Assembly (NCBI GenBank): GCA_019096155.1
Contig: JAHCVI010000001.1
Coordinates: 13,913,243 to 13,977,242 of the forward strand
Origin: Staphylotrichum longicolle
Lineage: Eukaryota; Ascomycota; Sordariomycetes; Sordariales; Chaetomiaceae
DNA: 64,000 nucleotides
Direction of reading: 5' to 3'
Shown: in pieces, positions 1 to 12,914 of the stretch
Numbering within the stretch: the first letter of the stretch is position 1
Layout: each line of letters begins with the position of its first letter
Made by a program: the position numbers and the translations under genes
The notes under the pieces: model-generated
What the model was told of the DNA's origin: nothing
Databases searched by the model: none
Seen by the model: only the letters and a program-made list of their open reading frames with translations

Positions 1-452
1 GCAGCCGAGTACCAGATCCAGCGGCTCGCCACGCCCGAGGAGGTGACGGCCGTCGCGCAGAAGGACGCGCTGCCGACCGTGGTCATCAGCACGATCCCGG
101 CGGACAAACCCATCGACTCGGGCATGCGCGAGGTGCTGGTGACGGCGCTGCACGCCAGCGGCGCGGGGGATAAGAGCAAGGCCGGACCCCGCGTGCTGCT
201 GGAGATGGCGTACATGCCCAGGCACACGCCGCTGATGCAGCTGGCGGAGGATGCCGGGTGGAAGACGATCCCCGGGTTGGAGGTGCTTGCTGCGCAGGGG
301 TGGTATCAGGTATGTGTCCAATCTTCCCTCTTTCGAGGCTGGAAGTATTTGAATCTGGCGATGCTAACGAGACGCAGTTCCAACTCTGGACGGGCATCAC
401 GCCGCTGTACGCCGACGCGCGGGCTGCGGTGCTGGGCAATGAGGCTGCGTAG
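1..452 (+). CDS. Pentafunctional AROM protein (or quinate-repressor paralogue), C-terminal end only
   Basis: This is the 3' end of a gene that begins outside the window. Exon 1..309 and exon 378..452 are joined across a 68-nt intron (GTATGT donor, GCTAAC branch point, CAG acceptor); the reading frame starts at base 1 and ends at TAG 450-452. The 127 residues match the shikimate-dehydrogenase-like C-terminus of the fungal AROM polypeptide, including TVVISTIPADKP, VLLEMAYMP and the very conserved block GLEVLAAQGWYQ / FQLWTGITPLYADAR, which the intron splits. AROM carries out five central steps of the shikimate pathway towards chorismate in the cytosol. The quinate-pathway repressor shares the same C-terminal domains, so the paralogue cannot be excluded from this fragment alone; AROM is the likelier call. 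No frame break is seen here. Confidence 0.75.
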
Positions 453-3400
453 ACGGGGACGGGAGGCTTGTGGGAGAGGATAGACAGACCCGTCCAGCAA
501 TTCGTCCGTTGGATGGGATTGGCTGTGTGCTTGTCTGGTGGTGGTTTTCGATTCAAACTTTTATTACCCTAGTTTCGTACACGGAGGTTGTCTGCGCGTG
601 GCTTTACGGCTGCGTTGTGGGTGGTCATAGAAAAAAAAATAAGACGGTGGTTTTTATCGTTAGGGGCTCAGTACTGTCTTGCTGCATCCGTTTACTGTGT
701 AGAAACATGGTGGTAGTTCTGGCTGGCTGGTGTGCGTGTTGGACTTGGCATGTGGATGTCTCTCTCTGGTGCATGTGTTCTTTTATATTGTGCTCTCGTC
801 TGCTTCAGGACTGTTTCTCCCTAAAGAATCCAGTAGTAGTTCCTTGGGTGTCTTGTCTTTTTCATCCTCATAAACATTTCTCACCCAATTCCCCTTGTGT
901 TCAGCGCATCCCATTGACGCTCCTCTCTGGACGACAAGGGGGCTAGACGGAGTCCCAGCAGCCATGTGGGCATCTGTGATATCAATACCACCATTAGGGT
1001 TCGCATTAAGGTTCTGACATGCCCTGCAGGTGATCGGCATTTTCCATCCCAAGTACCTCATACTTCGGCGCGGTATGGTTGGTGTCTTTTTGTTCGAAGG
1101 TTTTGTCCCAAGGTTGCATTCGCGCTGGAAGTGTGGAGGGGGGTGCAATGTGGATTCCCTTCCGGTTTGTTGATTGTTCTCTGCTGTCCCGTCACCACAC
1201 ACGGCTGCCCGTTTCTCCACTGAGATCACCCCAAGACTAGGGCGATCAGCGTCATGGACCTTTTCTTCACAACCCCCTTTCCCCAATCAAAACGGGAACG
1301 GTTTTTTTTTCCCCCATGGCTCAATTGGGCATTCAGATCGTTGAGATGAGTGTGGGAATAAATTCGCCGAGGTTCGGGGTAGGGCACGCCCAGACAGACG
1401 GAAACTGACTGGGGTCAGCAGAGCCCCCCCCGTTTTGCAATGACATGCCATGTGGCGTCATGAAAGCAGCCCATGCCATGCCACCCCACCACACACCACA
1501 CACGCTCACACAACGGTCGAGGGGGTAGGAATAAGGTTGGTGTGTGTGTTGGGTGCGTGTGTGTGTGTGGGAGGGAGGGATGGATGCCGTAAAGCCAGAT
1601 CCCGAATCCCCAAGTCTGGGCCGATGTAATCAGTTGACACTGTCGTTTTTTGGGTCGTTTGCTGCGGGCCGTTGCTGCATCTTGTCGTCAATTCGGAGAG
1701 TAAGGACAGTCCAAGTCGGTTATGGTCAGTCCACTCGGGTCTTTTTGGCGGGCTGAGTCGCAGATCTTTTCTTGGGTTCCCGTTTTTGTGTTGATGATGT
1801 CTGATGGAGATTGTTCCCAACCCGCAGTGCAGTACTTGGGTTGACTACATGGACATGCCGCTGCATGGCGCATCATCACCAAAACAACAACTGTCACCCA
1901 TGCTTCCTCCCCTCTCCTTCTTACACGCACGTAACTGGTAGTTTCCACCCAAAATCGAATTACTGTAACCAAAGTCACTCTACCACCTCCTTGTACTCTT
2001 AGCGACATTTCGATGCCAGACTGCCTCGCCTGACAAGCGAACCTTACACACTCTGAGTCGACGACTCAATACCAGACGAAAAAGACGGCGCCTCTCCCCG
2101 TACATCTATCACCAGGACACCCTCCTATGCCTGACTCGCCCGCACGTGGTTTGAAACATCTGTGCACTTTTGCTCATCTGCCATACTCGAGCATGCTGCG
2201 ACCCATTCACTGCGGTGACAAGCACACACTACATTGCGAGTAAGAAAAGCACACAGTGTGAGGCCAATAGTACTGTCGTCAGAAGACATCATCATCATCA
2301 CCTTTTTGTTCCCGGTCCATCCCGTCGGCCGTTTTTGCCCGGGGGTTTAGAGAAAGCTGGAGTAGGGAGGAGAACTGCCAAGAGGGTTGTAGAAGAGTCG
2401 TGGTGCTATCATTCATGTCCAACCCCATATGCCCTAGCCCTAGAACTTGTCTAGCCTCGGGGGGGGGACGATCAAGCTATGGGGTGTGGTGGGGAAGAAA
2501 AACCACCTAGTCAGTCAATCCACCTTGGTGATGATGGTGATGGTATGATTGTCTGTACAGTACATTGCACAAAGGATTGAGTGAAAGGGTTGGTTGGGTT
2601 TGGGTTGGAAGGGTCCCTAGTACAGCTGAGCCGCTACATCATGACACCCCCCACTAAGTACGCTGGCCCGTTGCAGGCATGCAAACAAAATATGTGACGG
2701 TATTCTCTCCCGAGATCCGCAAAATGCAATCATTCACCCCCTGCCCTTTCTTCCACCCATTCCATGGTCGACGTCGACGGTGACGGTGACGGCAGCGACA
2801 ATGATAAAGTTGCAGCAACAGGCGGGAACACCCTCAAAAGTGGTGACGGTAAGCTCGTGCAAAGTGACGGAAACGTTTTGGGGTGATCCCGTCCTCCCGC
2901 TGTATAACGTCAGAGACCAGAGAGCAAGACACCCACCCCCTCTGCGTCACCATGGGGTTGCTTGCGAAGAAGCCTTGGTTAGCGGGTGCAAAACGGTGAT
3001 GCTAGGGCTTGTCGATCCTGGGGGAATTTGGGTTTAGAGGAGGGGTTTGGAGGGGCTGGTAGCGAGTCAATTCGGGCGCTCACTAATCTGGTTTGGAGAA
3101 AGGGAGGGGGGAGGGGGTGAGGACGGGAGGGGTTAACCAGAGATAAGGGTTGATGGGAATCTGGTTACAGGTCTTAAGATAAGCGTTATTACAGAGCACC
3201 GCTGAATGGGTTCTGTGGCTGACCAAGGATTACGGATGTGCATTTTGGCAATCTCGCAGTAAACACTCGAGGGGAGAACTGTAAGTGATGTGATATCTTT
3301 CATTCAGTATGTCATCTAGACTACGGCAGACGACCCAATCTAACCAAGGCGCCCATTGAATGCACCCCGTCCCGATTCCCCCCATCCCAATGCTGCCCTG

Positions 3401-4601
3401 TGCCTTGATTCCCAAGACAATCTTTGTTCCCCCGCTGCCCAGTGGGAAAATGCCCTCCGAGGGCCAACCCTTTTGATCTATACCGGATATCCGTCTTTAG
3501 AAACCCTTCCCCCATAACAGATATATGGTACAAGTCCCAGCGAGGGTGGTGGAACACATGACAGTATACAGACCAAGAAAACCCCGAGTATGTGTGAGAG
3601 ACAAGAAAAAAACGACTCGAGAAAGTCATGAAAAAAGAAGCCATGCAATAAATCCCAATGCAGTGCGCTGTTGTTGATGTGGTGGTGGTGGTGGTGGTGT
3701 CATCGTACAAATCGTACAGTCTATCGTGCCCCGAACCCCGTCTCAAACCCATGCCATCATAACACTCGTAAGATAGAGAACGGGAAAGAAACGAGAAGAA
3801 TCGACAACGCCAAGCTCCGCTCTAGAGGAAAAACTCTCCTCCATTCTTTCTTCTTTTTTTCCTTGCCTGCTAGCCAGCTAGAGACGGCTGAGAATACAGG
3901 AAACGAAAAGAACGGAAAAAAGAGAGTTGCGTAATAAATGCTGTAAGCGGATAAGAATGTGACGCTGAGAATGAGAAAGTGAGGCTGCCGAGGCGCCCGG
4001 GAATGTGGTTGAGGGCGCCCACCCAAGTGCCGATTTCCAAGGCCGAGGGTGGTGATGAGGAATGATGGGCGATGACGGAGAATGGACTCGAGGTGTGCGC
4101 CCATGACGTCATTGGCGTTATTGATCGCACGAACGCTGAATTGGATCACAGCACCACCCCAAGATCGGCAGGGTCCTGTCGGTTGCTTGGCGCGCGCGGG
4201 CCAGTCGGGGATCGCGCTTCGGCATGCAGAGCCCCAGAAGGCGCTAGAAATAGCCAGGGGAGGCTAGGCCATGTCGGTCCCTGCATCCAAAACAGCTTTT
4301 TTGGCCGGGGGGTGTGCTTTGCCCAGACCCTGCGTTGCGGTGGGGGGGAGCAGCCCGGCGTCCCCAGGGCCAATGGCGGGCTGCGATTGGACGTCGTGAT
4401 ATGTCATCGCAAACCCTTCTTCTTCGAATTGAATCGAGTGCGTCTCGACGACGTCATCGCGATGCAATGCACCGACCCGACACGAACCAATCTGATTCGC
4501 AATTGGCGACCCTGGGAACCGCGCGCGCATCGAAGCCAATCGAAGCCGTGTGAAGCCAAGCAAGCCCCTTGGGAGGGGCTTCAGTTGGACGACGAACGGC
4601 C
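453..4601. other. 4.1 kb gap between two convergent genes, no gene recognised
   Basis: The neighbours point towards each other, so this space should hold only two 3' ends. The open frames are short and have no family resemblance. Simple-sequence tracts are present: GT-rich at about 1536-1572, a GAC/GGT triplet tract at about 2766-2797, and a GGT run at about 3677-3697. Several T/C- and A/G-rich stretches fit 3' UTRs. I see no tRNA and no transposon ends. Confidence 0.6.
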
Positions 4602-6733
4602 TCACATGTTGTGGCCTCCGCGGCGGCGCTGCTTGCCCGGGAAGTCGACATCGGGATGGCACACGCGGTAGTGCCGGGTAGGAGCGTCGGCTCTGCTGAA
4701 CGTCTTCTCGTCGGTGCACAGGTCGCACCGGACCTTTTGCTTGCGCGCATTGTGGATCGTGTCCTCGTGGCGGGTAAGGTCGTAGGGCCTCGAGAAGACC
4801 GTGTTGCAGGGCTTGCCTGTGCTCGGGTTGATGCGGTCGCATCGGTGGGGACCGGCCTGCGTGTTCAGCAGGGTCGAAGTCATGCCGGGCGCATCAGGCC
4901 GCCGTGCGCCGTTGAGGCCGTGCGCCTGCCGGTGGCCCTCTCGCTTGTGCTTCTGGAGCAGCGCCGGCGTCTCGAACCGGAGTGTGCACCCGTGGTACGT
5001 GCAGGTGTAAGTGCCGCCGTCGGCGCGGGTGTCCATGGGCCGCTGCGGGGTGCCGTGCGCCGACTCGGTCGCGCCTGTATCCGCAGACCCGAGCCTGCTT
5101 GTCGCCACAGACACGTTGCTCGTCGAAGGCACGGCGCTGTGTGACCGCTGGTGCGCCATGAAGGGATACTGCTGCGGCACCTGCATCGCTGTCGGCATCG
5201 ACGTGGCCGAGGCCAGGAAGTTGTTGAAGGTGCTGGTGTCCATGGGCAGACCGCTAAACACCTGCTGGCTCTGGGCGGCAGCAGCCTTGTTGATGGCGTC
5301 GGCGTTGAACCCGTTGTTGTTTTGCTGAGGGAAGAGCGGGAAGTTGGCATCACCCTCGGGCTCGTGGAACTCGAGCATGGCATCCTTGGGCGAGATGGTC
5401 TGCGGTGTCGACGTGGCCGCCGAGCGTGCGATCTGCTGCCTCACGGCCTGGGCGTCCCGCATGGCCTTGTTCTGCTCCCGCAGCTGCTGCGCCGACCCGA
5501 AGCGCACCTGCGCAGGCCCCATGGCCGCCGACGGGAAGTCGTGCATGGGCATGGGAGCCAAGGGTGACCCCTGGCGGAACGGCGACCGGTCGCGAGATGT
5601 CGCCGAGACGGGCGAGTTGGTCACGGCCGTCAGGTGCTGGTTGTTGGCGGCCTGCAGCCGCTGGTTGAAGAGATCGCTCGTGGGGGAGATGGAGGCCTGG
5701 CCCGACGAAGACGATGTGATGGTGAAGTTGGGGCTGTAGAGCTCGTCCGTGTAGGCGTCCGTCATGGTGCGATCCAGCTTGGGAACAGGGGGCATGGCTG
5801 CTTCATCGGCACATGGTGAGTGGGGTTCGCTCGACAGATAACCGTCCAGGGTTGAGTTAAGCTCACCAATACCGTGCTTGCGGTCCTCTTCATGCTCCCC
5901 CGCTGGCGTGGCTGGTGAGTCAGACGCGACAGAGACGCGACCGATACGGGGTGTGATACGGGCTGTGGCCTGCCCTGCCCAATCGGGTGCTCGGACTGCG
6001 GGAGCACGCCTCGGTCGTTCCTGCGCCTCGGTGCGGTAGCGAGATACGGGTAGGGCGGGATTCCGGTGCCGTCTGCGGCTCCGTAGGCGGGCAGGGTTGT
6101 GTAGAAGTTGTCGTGTGTTACGCCAGGGAACGACTTGGCGGCCAGCTGGTAGTTGCTGAGGTCATCAGCGCCCGGGAGGCCGTGGGAAAAGCTGTCCCCG
6201 GAGTCGTGCGTCGCGATCTGGGGGTTGGAGATGTTGTGTGAGAATGGGGAGACGGGGCCGTTGGAACCCATCGACGACCGCGAGGTGTCGCGCTGGTGCG
6301 AGAAGCGGCCGACTGACCGGGGCGTCAGCTGCCCGTTAGGCATCCACGCTTCCGTTTGCATCGCGTCGGCGTGCGCAAAAAGCGGCGCGGATGTCTCGTG
6401 GAACGGCTGGCTGCTTTGTCGCGAGGACGGGAACAAAGACGGCTCGGCGAGCGTGGGCGTCGGGATGCTGTCAAAGGCCGACAAAGGCGTCGAGAACTGC
6501 GACAGAATCGACTGCGTCGAGACGGGCGATGACGACACGCTCTGGTAGTTGAGGTTGGCGGCGTCGAAGTCGAGATCGAAATCGAGGTCGCTCGGATTGT
6601 TTGAATCGAAAGGTGACGTGGTGTGATGCGCCGGGTAGTCGTAAAAGACGGGCGCCGGTTGCAGGTGGTGTTGGTGTTGTTGTTGGGAAGGGTATTGTTG
6701 CTGGAAGAGAGGCCGACTTTGGTTCAGGGTCAT
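4602..6733 (-). CDS. C2H2 zinc-finger transcription factor, Rpn4-like; one frame break
   Basis: The N-terminal part (6733 down to about 6000) is low-complexity, rich in Gln, Ser and Pro, with an acidic stretch DLDFDLDFD that looks like an activation region. The C-terminal part (to TGA 4602-4604) has three zinc fingers: a Cx4C finger with H-x4-H, a long-loop finger holding FSRPYDLTRHEDTIH, and a Cx2C finger holding KTFSRADAPTRH. The last two resemble the DNA-binding end of yeast Rpn4, the proteasome-gene activator; I infer that relation from memory of the family. The two parts lie in different frames that overlap at about 5960-6050. Adding one base gives 2,133 nt, exactly 711 codons, and a smooth join near HPIG / QATARITPRIGR, so a missed base is more likely than an intron. 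The start at 6733 (MTLNQSRPL) is preferred; an in-frame ATG at 6817 is possible. Confidence 0.68.
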
Positions 6734-9700
6734 GTTGTCGGAGCTCTCGATGCTTGTGTAAGTCAGTTTTGGTATGTGTGGCAAAATGGGGGGGGGAGAA
6801 GATGGTCGAAGTGTCAACCCCCGATTCCTTTATAGCAAGATGCAGCATTCGACCCTGGAGAAGAAGGGTGTGCGCGGCTGACGGATGGGGTGACTCGAGC
6901 AATGACCCTGGTGGATGACGTAGCGGCACACACCCGCGGAGTCACTCAAAGGGCAGCCCAAGCCAAGACCCTGCGCAGGGGTGGCCTCGACTTTGCAGAT
7001 GGGGCACTGCCAAGTGCAGGGGATGGGGGGTCCGGCCGTGTCCGCCGACAAGTCCAGGGTACATTGGCGCCTAAACGTACAGTGTACAAGGTCCAGAGTG
7101 CTCAGCCCGATGGGTCGGCCAAGTGGATCTGTGTGGGTTGTATGGTGAGGTCCGCGGGCCTGGGCGCCTTGGCGCTGTTCGAGACGCTGAACCTCTTGCA
7201 GATTTGTGAACATCGCGGCAGCCGATGCAACACTTCGCGAGAGCGTGTTGGAGCGAGAGCGAGGTCGACTCAGCCAGCACCTTCCCGTAACAATTAATAA
7301 TTGATGGTTCAGCTGTTCATTACTGATAGCAAAGGGCTGGGTCACGGGGTGTTTGTTGAGAGCACGCTGACAGGCGGTGAAGCTGGAAATAGACACGGGC
7401 TGTTCGTCTGTGATTGACTCCATGAGCTTCCATTGGTAACAGTTGGTGTGTTTCGTTTGGACCGAGATCAGGCGTGGATCTGGGTTCTGCAGATGCATCT
7501 TGCGCGCAACATGCTGCGGTGGTAGGGCGATCTCAACAACGGGTTGATGGCAGGTCGGGCATCTGACACGGGGAGGTTTCTCGGGTGGCCGAAGTCGGTC
7601 CTGTTTGCGCCTTCGGTCTGCCGCAAGATGGGCCGGTGACAGGATCGGGTCGGACGGCATGCACGGCATGGCTGATTTGGTTGGTGCGCGTCCAGACCTC
7701 TGCAAGGAACAATCTGGCTGGCTTGGTGCTGCCGTCCCCAGAATCGTCTGTTGGGATACGAGACGCTCCAAGGGCTACGGGCCGACCACGAATGCAACCA
7801 AGCAGCCAAGCTGAACTCAAGTCGACCAACAAGTGAATCCTCGGAGGTCTCGAATCTCTCAATCAAGGTCGAGTGCTTGGCGTTGCTGGGCACCACTGGG
7901 CTTGGCGGAGGGAGCTGGGCACGGACCATTCCACTACAGAGGAATGCCGGTTTTACACCAAATACATGATACATTTGCAGTGTATTTCTGTAGCTGCAGC
8001 TTTCAGCTGCTGTCCACCGTAAAGGTGAAAACCTTTTTCCACCCTTCTCTGCTGCAGGTTCGCACAGCCACGCGGCACTCCCAACCGCGATCGATCCAGC
8101 GGATCGCACTCCCCGTTCAGCATCCTTCCCGACAGCCCGGACCCAATCCGGGCTCGTCGTGCATTGTTTGCTCTCTGCTATGGGGACTGTCAGGTACAAC
8201 GGGAGCTGACCACTCGCAACTCGCTGTGTGCTTGATCGCGGCACAAGTTCGCCCCCAGGGGCATCGGAGCAGTTTGTCGCAACCTCCGATCATGGCTTGC
8301 GCGTCACTAGCCACATCTGCCGAGGGAGATCTGCCCCGCAAAACGGCCAATTGCACAAACAAGAAGCATGTGAAGTGGCTGTCCTGCTTTGTGTTAATTC
8401 AGGGTCAATGCCAGCTGGAGCATACGTACGCTTGCAGGCTGATCTTTGGTTGGGACCTGGTGCACCAGTGGTCGCCCTCGAATTAACAAGCTGTGGCCAC
8501 TGTGGCGCAATGGAGCTTTGAAGCAACTGTGGCTTGTAACCACCTTTACACGTGTACCGAGATTTGCAGCATCGCAAATCTTCTTCCCAACAGGCAATCG
8601 CATACCCGGAGGCCTGTGGTTTCCCAGTCTTCGTTTCCTCTCGATTCCAAATGCTGTCTTGGCACTGCAAGCGAATACCTTTGCTGCATCACGAGACGGG
8701 ACTTGTAGATAGAAGGTGTGGTCTCCTGACATGCATCACATGACCCCTGCCAGCTGATTCCAAGTGTCCCAGCCCAACCGAGTGCAACTTCCCTTCCCAT
8801 ATTCCATCCAAACTCGAGGACGACACAGTGCTGAGTGAGGAATGAGTCAGACGGAGACGACTGAAGTGTTATTTGCCCTGCCCTGCGGTTGCGGAACCAT
8901 TTTTGCTGTCGTCGAAAGACTTGATTGCGACTGTGAGTCGCATACCCTTCTTGGCGACTCCGATGGTACCCTTTGTGCAAGCCGCTGCAGACGATCGGAG
9001 TTTACGTGGGCGGGCACTGCGACATGCGGCCTAACGCCGCTCTTCCTGCAACCTGCAAAACTCTCTTCCGCGAATACCATCCCACGTGCCTCCAAACTGC
9101 AGCTGACATACGACAAAACTGCTGGTTGCGACTTTGTTCTGCCTGTTCGACTTGGCAAGTGTTCCAGGCCAGCAACCGGGGGGATGGGGGCCCTGGTCGG
9201 GCTCAGGCAGTCCCGCTGCGGGGATAACGGCCCAGATCCACCCCGGATCCGGACCCGGCGCTGACGGAGCAAGCAATATCCCGTCCTTTCCAACTGCTTC
9301 CACCCATGACCACCTTCCTTTAGTAAACATAATACTGCCTTCAGCAACCTTGGAACCGATGAGTGGGTGGTGATGCCTCAGCAAAACCCAGTCGCACACT
9401 ACAGGGATTCCAGCAAGCCACTGCTGCCGCCGTCGCAAAGCTGCCAATGGGTTCACCGACATGGCGCTCGCTCCCGACCCGGCTTCGGCTCTCAACCCGG
9501 ATTCGGCCAACCTCGTCCGTATTAACCGATGACACAGCCGTCCGCGACCATTATCGATGCAGGGAGAGCACCAAGAAAAAAAAGGAGGAGTGGCCGGGCT
9601 GGAATCATTCAGCGTGGCTTGTTCATTCTGCTTGCCCTGCTTCCAAGGCAGAGGAGGGAGCACGGCAGGTCGGCACTGACGAAGGCCCATGTGTCGCTTG

Positions 9701-11714
9701 CTGTTGGGCGACGTGGTGCATGCATGCAGTTCCCTGCAACGCTCTCGGACCAAGCAGCGACATCGACTGACAAGTAAGGCCGTTGACATCTCAGATCTGG
9801 AGCACCACTGTCCACGTGTCGCGTGCAGCCAGCTCTTGGCGCACAGCGTTTCTGGCCCCAACCGCCCGGTCCCACACGTAGTAAAGTTGGTAAACTTGCT
9901 CAGCTGTGGATGGGGGTGGGACGTTCTGGTCGTCGGCCGCGTGCATTGCAGAGCTGCAAGAGATTGGCAATCCGTGTCTTGCGGTTGTCCAGATCGCCGC
10001 GACCCCTCTCGCGGTCCAGAGCACCACCAATCATGGCACTGGGTTGCACCAAGAGATGGCTGTGCCACACCTCTGCCAGATGGGAACTTCGGTCCCCACT
10101 CCTCGCCATGGAGCGCTGGCCAATCACGCTGAGAGGCCGCCCTCCCAAACCGGCAAGTCAGAGGTGCAGATCTTTTCCTGTGGCTTGTCTCGCTGTCGGC
10201 GCCCCCGGTGGTGTCCCAAACTCCTGGGAGCGACCGTTTGGCGCGAGGGCACGGAGGGCACACGACACCGACACCCCGCTGCTCTGCAACTGCGCTGAGC
10301 TTCCCGGTCCTCAGGTTGACAGGGATAAGTTTTCGCCGCCGATCTTTGCGCCTATTCGACGTTCTGCGACATGCAAAGGTTCCGAGCTGGGAAGCTCAAG
10401 ACACACTGGAGGTGGAGACTTGTTAGTCTAGAGTCTGGCCATTTGACAACTTTGCAGCCTGGAGCACGTCGCAAAGAGAAATCAGTCATCAATCATCAGT
10501 CATCAGCCATCCTTCCCCATCACCAACAGATTACAGAGAGTTGATCATCAACAGTCAACATGACGCTCCTGCATTCCTTCGATCTTGGCGATGTCGGCGT
10601 TGTTGGCTGCAGGTTGTCTCGCTGTCTCGCGAACTCGCTCCAATCTCGGAATGCAACAACTGGTGCATTGTCCACGTAGCTTGGAAGAAGAGAAGCCATG
10701 TACTCTGGTACATGCAAACAACAGGCTGCACAATTCCCTGCGATTACGAAAAAGACCCCCGATCCGACATGTGGCAGCCACACTTGCAAAACAAAGCAAA
10801 AGGACCCCTCCATGACGGTGTTGTCACTTTTGTCAGAAAAGGGAAAAATGCAGGAAGAAAATTTCTTCCATCCTTGCAGGAAAAAGTGCCATCCTCCCGA
10901 CAGTGCGGGTGGGAGGGAGACCGAACCGGAAATGTCTCTTTTCCTGGGGTTGCACTGCAGGCGGCTAATGCAGGTCATCGAGCTGCCCGCGCCTAAAAAT
11001 GGGAAGCCCTGCAGCGATGGGGGACTTGGGACCAGCTCGAGACAAGCCCGCTAGCCCAAAAGAGGCACGAAATACGGGTCTGCACGAAGGGTGCACAGGC
11101 CCCTTTGAGCCCACCGAGTGGGCCTCGGAAGTCGCCGAGCTGCAAAGTCTCTTGGACTCGCCAGGGTTCGGCTCTTGGGAGCACGGAAACCAGCGGCCGG
11201 AGGGAGTCGGGACTCGGCGCCGACGAAATTTCTCTTTTGGCTCACAGCCCACAACGCTCACCGACGACCAAACCGCTTTGATTTGTGAGAGGTGATGGTG
11301 TCACTTCCTGAAGCCATTTGCGTAATTTTTCCGTTTTACCCCTGGATGCTCCGATGCACAAGGTGCGCGATCCTACGCGAAAGAGTTTTTCCAGAACCCC
11401 TTTTCTTGTTGCGCAGCTTTTCGGTGTCAATCGAGTACGAGAAAGCACCGAGCAGTCCCCGTACCAAGGCAGTATCCGATGCTCTGGGTCACGGTTGAGA
11501 CACCCTCACCACGCCCATCGCCGGGTTGCTTCCCCGATGCCCGTCGGCGTGCCGAGGGATACCGAGGCAGCTGTTTCGGTTTCGTACATTCAATCAAACG
11601 CCGAAGTGTTGGAATCATTACGAGCGGTTGAACCCCGAGGGTGCCAGCCCTCGTTTCCCGTCTGGGAATAACGGTACAGGGACGCGACCTGGCGACTTAC
11701 ACGCCCTACGCCCT

Positions 11715-11754
11715 GCCACACAGGGCCACACAGAGCCACACAGAGCCACACAGA
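11715..11754. repeat. Four tandem copies of a 10-bp unit
   Basis: The unit GCCACACAGA is repeated four times head to tail; the first copy ends in G instead of A. It sits in the long intergenic region and overlaps no recognised gene. Confidence 0.9.
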
Positions 11755-12914
11755 ACGAATGTAACACGGATACGATTGATGAACTTGCTCACTGCCGCGA
11801 CCATGCATTGGACCACGCGCCTGCTCACTGACGCACCGTTGACGCAGCACTGCTCCATTCCCCAGCGCACGCCCTTCGTAATGCTCTGAATCCTCAAACA
11901 GCACACCCAGCCAACTGTAAACAGAGCCTCAAACAGCGCCGCAAACGCTCTGACCACTCTGGGGAAAATCTCCCCATCGACATGTGAGATCAAACGAGAC
12001 CCGCCCAGCCGCCCTTGGCCACCCCCGCCCGGCCCCATCCGCGCCGCGGCACAGCTCCCAAGACCCAAGCAGCCGCAAGGGTTCAGCCTTTCAGGCGCGC
12101 CCGCTGCCCGTCACTGCGTCAGCATGGCACCCCAGCCCTCCGAACCGCACCCCCGGGTCCCGGATCTGCGCCCGATTGCTGCTGAAAACCGCGTGTCTGC
12201 GGCGAGGCTGCAGGGTCCTCCCCACGACAACACGGCCCTTGTCCGCCCCCGATGCCGCCCCGATGACCCCCGACAAGCCCCCGATGCCGCCCCTTGCGCA
12301 CAACAAACACGCCAGGGCACGGCCACAGGAGGGGCGTCGCGGGGGATCGACGCGGCCGAGGCCCGGGGAATCAAGCATTGGGAACCTTGATGGGAGCTTC
12401 AGCCCAGAGCTAGGTCACAAGGCTGGCCCTCACACCTCACACCTCACCCCCCACAGCCCCCTCCACACCCCCCTTTCCCTCAAACTCGCCTCCCAACAAG
12501 CCCATTGACCACCACCTACTATGCACACAATAGCCACCGTAGCCAAGGAAGTCGCCATAGATATGGTACGAGTGCTGCGTGGAATAGCCACAGCTCAGAT
12601 CCAGCCGAGCCAGCCAGCTCCCGTGCCGCTAGATCTCCGCGTTTGCGTGGCAAGCGGGGACGGAGACACGCTCAACTTCAGGAAAGAGTACCCGATTCGT
12701 TCAAGAGCCGAGAGAGGATAGGTAGGGATAGTGGGAGAGAAAAGAAGAGACGTGGAGATCATGCGCACCCCGACTGTCCTCCGTAGTGTAAGCACCGGCC
12801 ACCCCCGCGCCCCTCCCTCCCGCCCGCGCCGGATCAACCAGACTGAAACATTCATTCACTTCCCCCCCATTCCTCGATCACGTCTGAACCCCCACCCCCA
12901 AGGTATGTTGCCTC

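Noticed and set aside
6830..7771. 313-codon minus-strand open frame with CPTC and CPIC motifs
   Set aside because: The cysteine pairs are isolated and no zinc-finger spacing follows. The region is more likely the leader and promoter of the transcription factor.
8843..8849. TGAGTCA heptamer in the intergenic region
   Set aside because: Not near a recognised amino-acid gene; the motif is expected several times by chance.
9031..10263. 410-codon open frame on the minus strand in the long intergenic region
   Set aside because: It overlaps several other open frames on both strands, has no recognisable domain or repeat, and its residues follow the GC content of the DNA.
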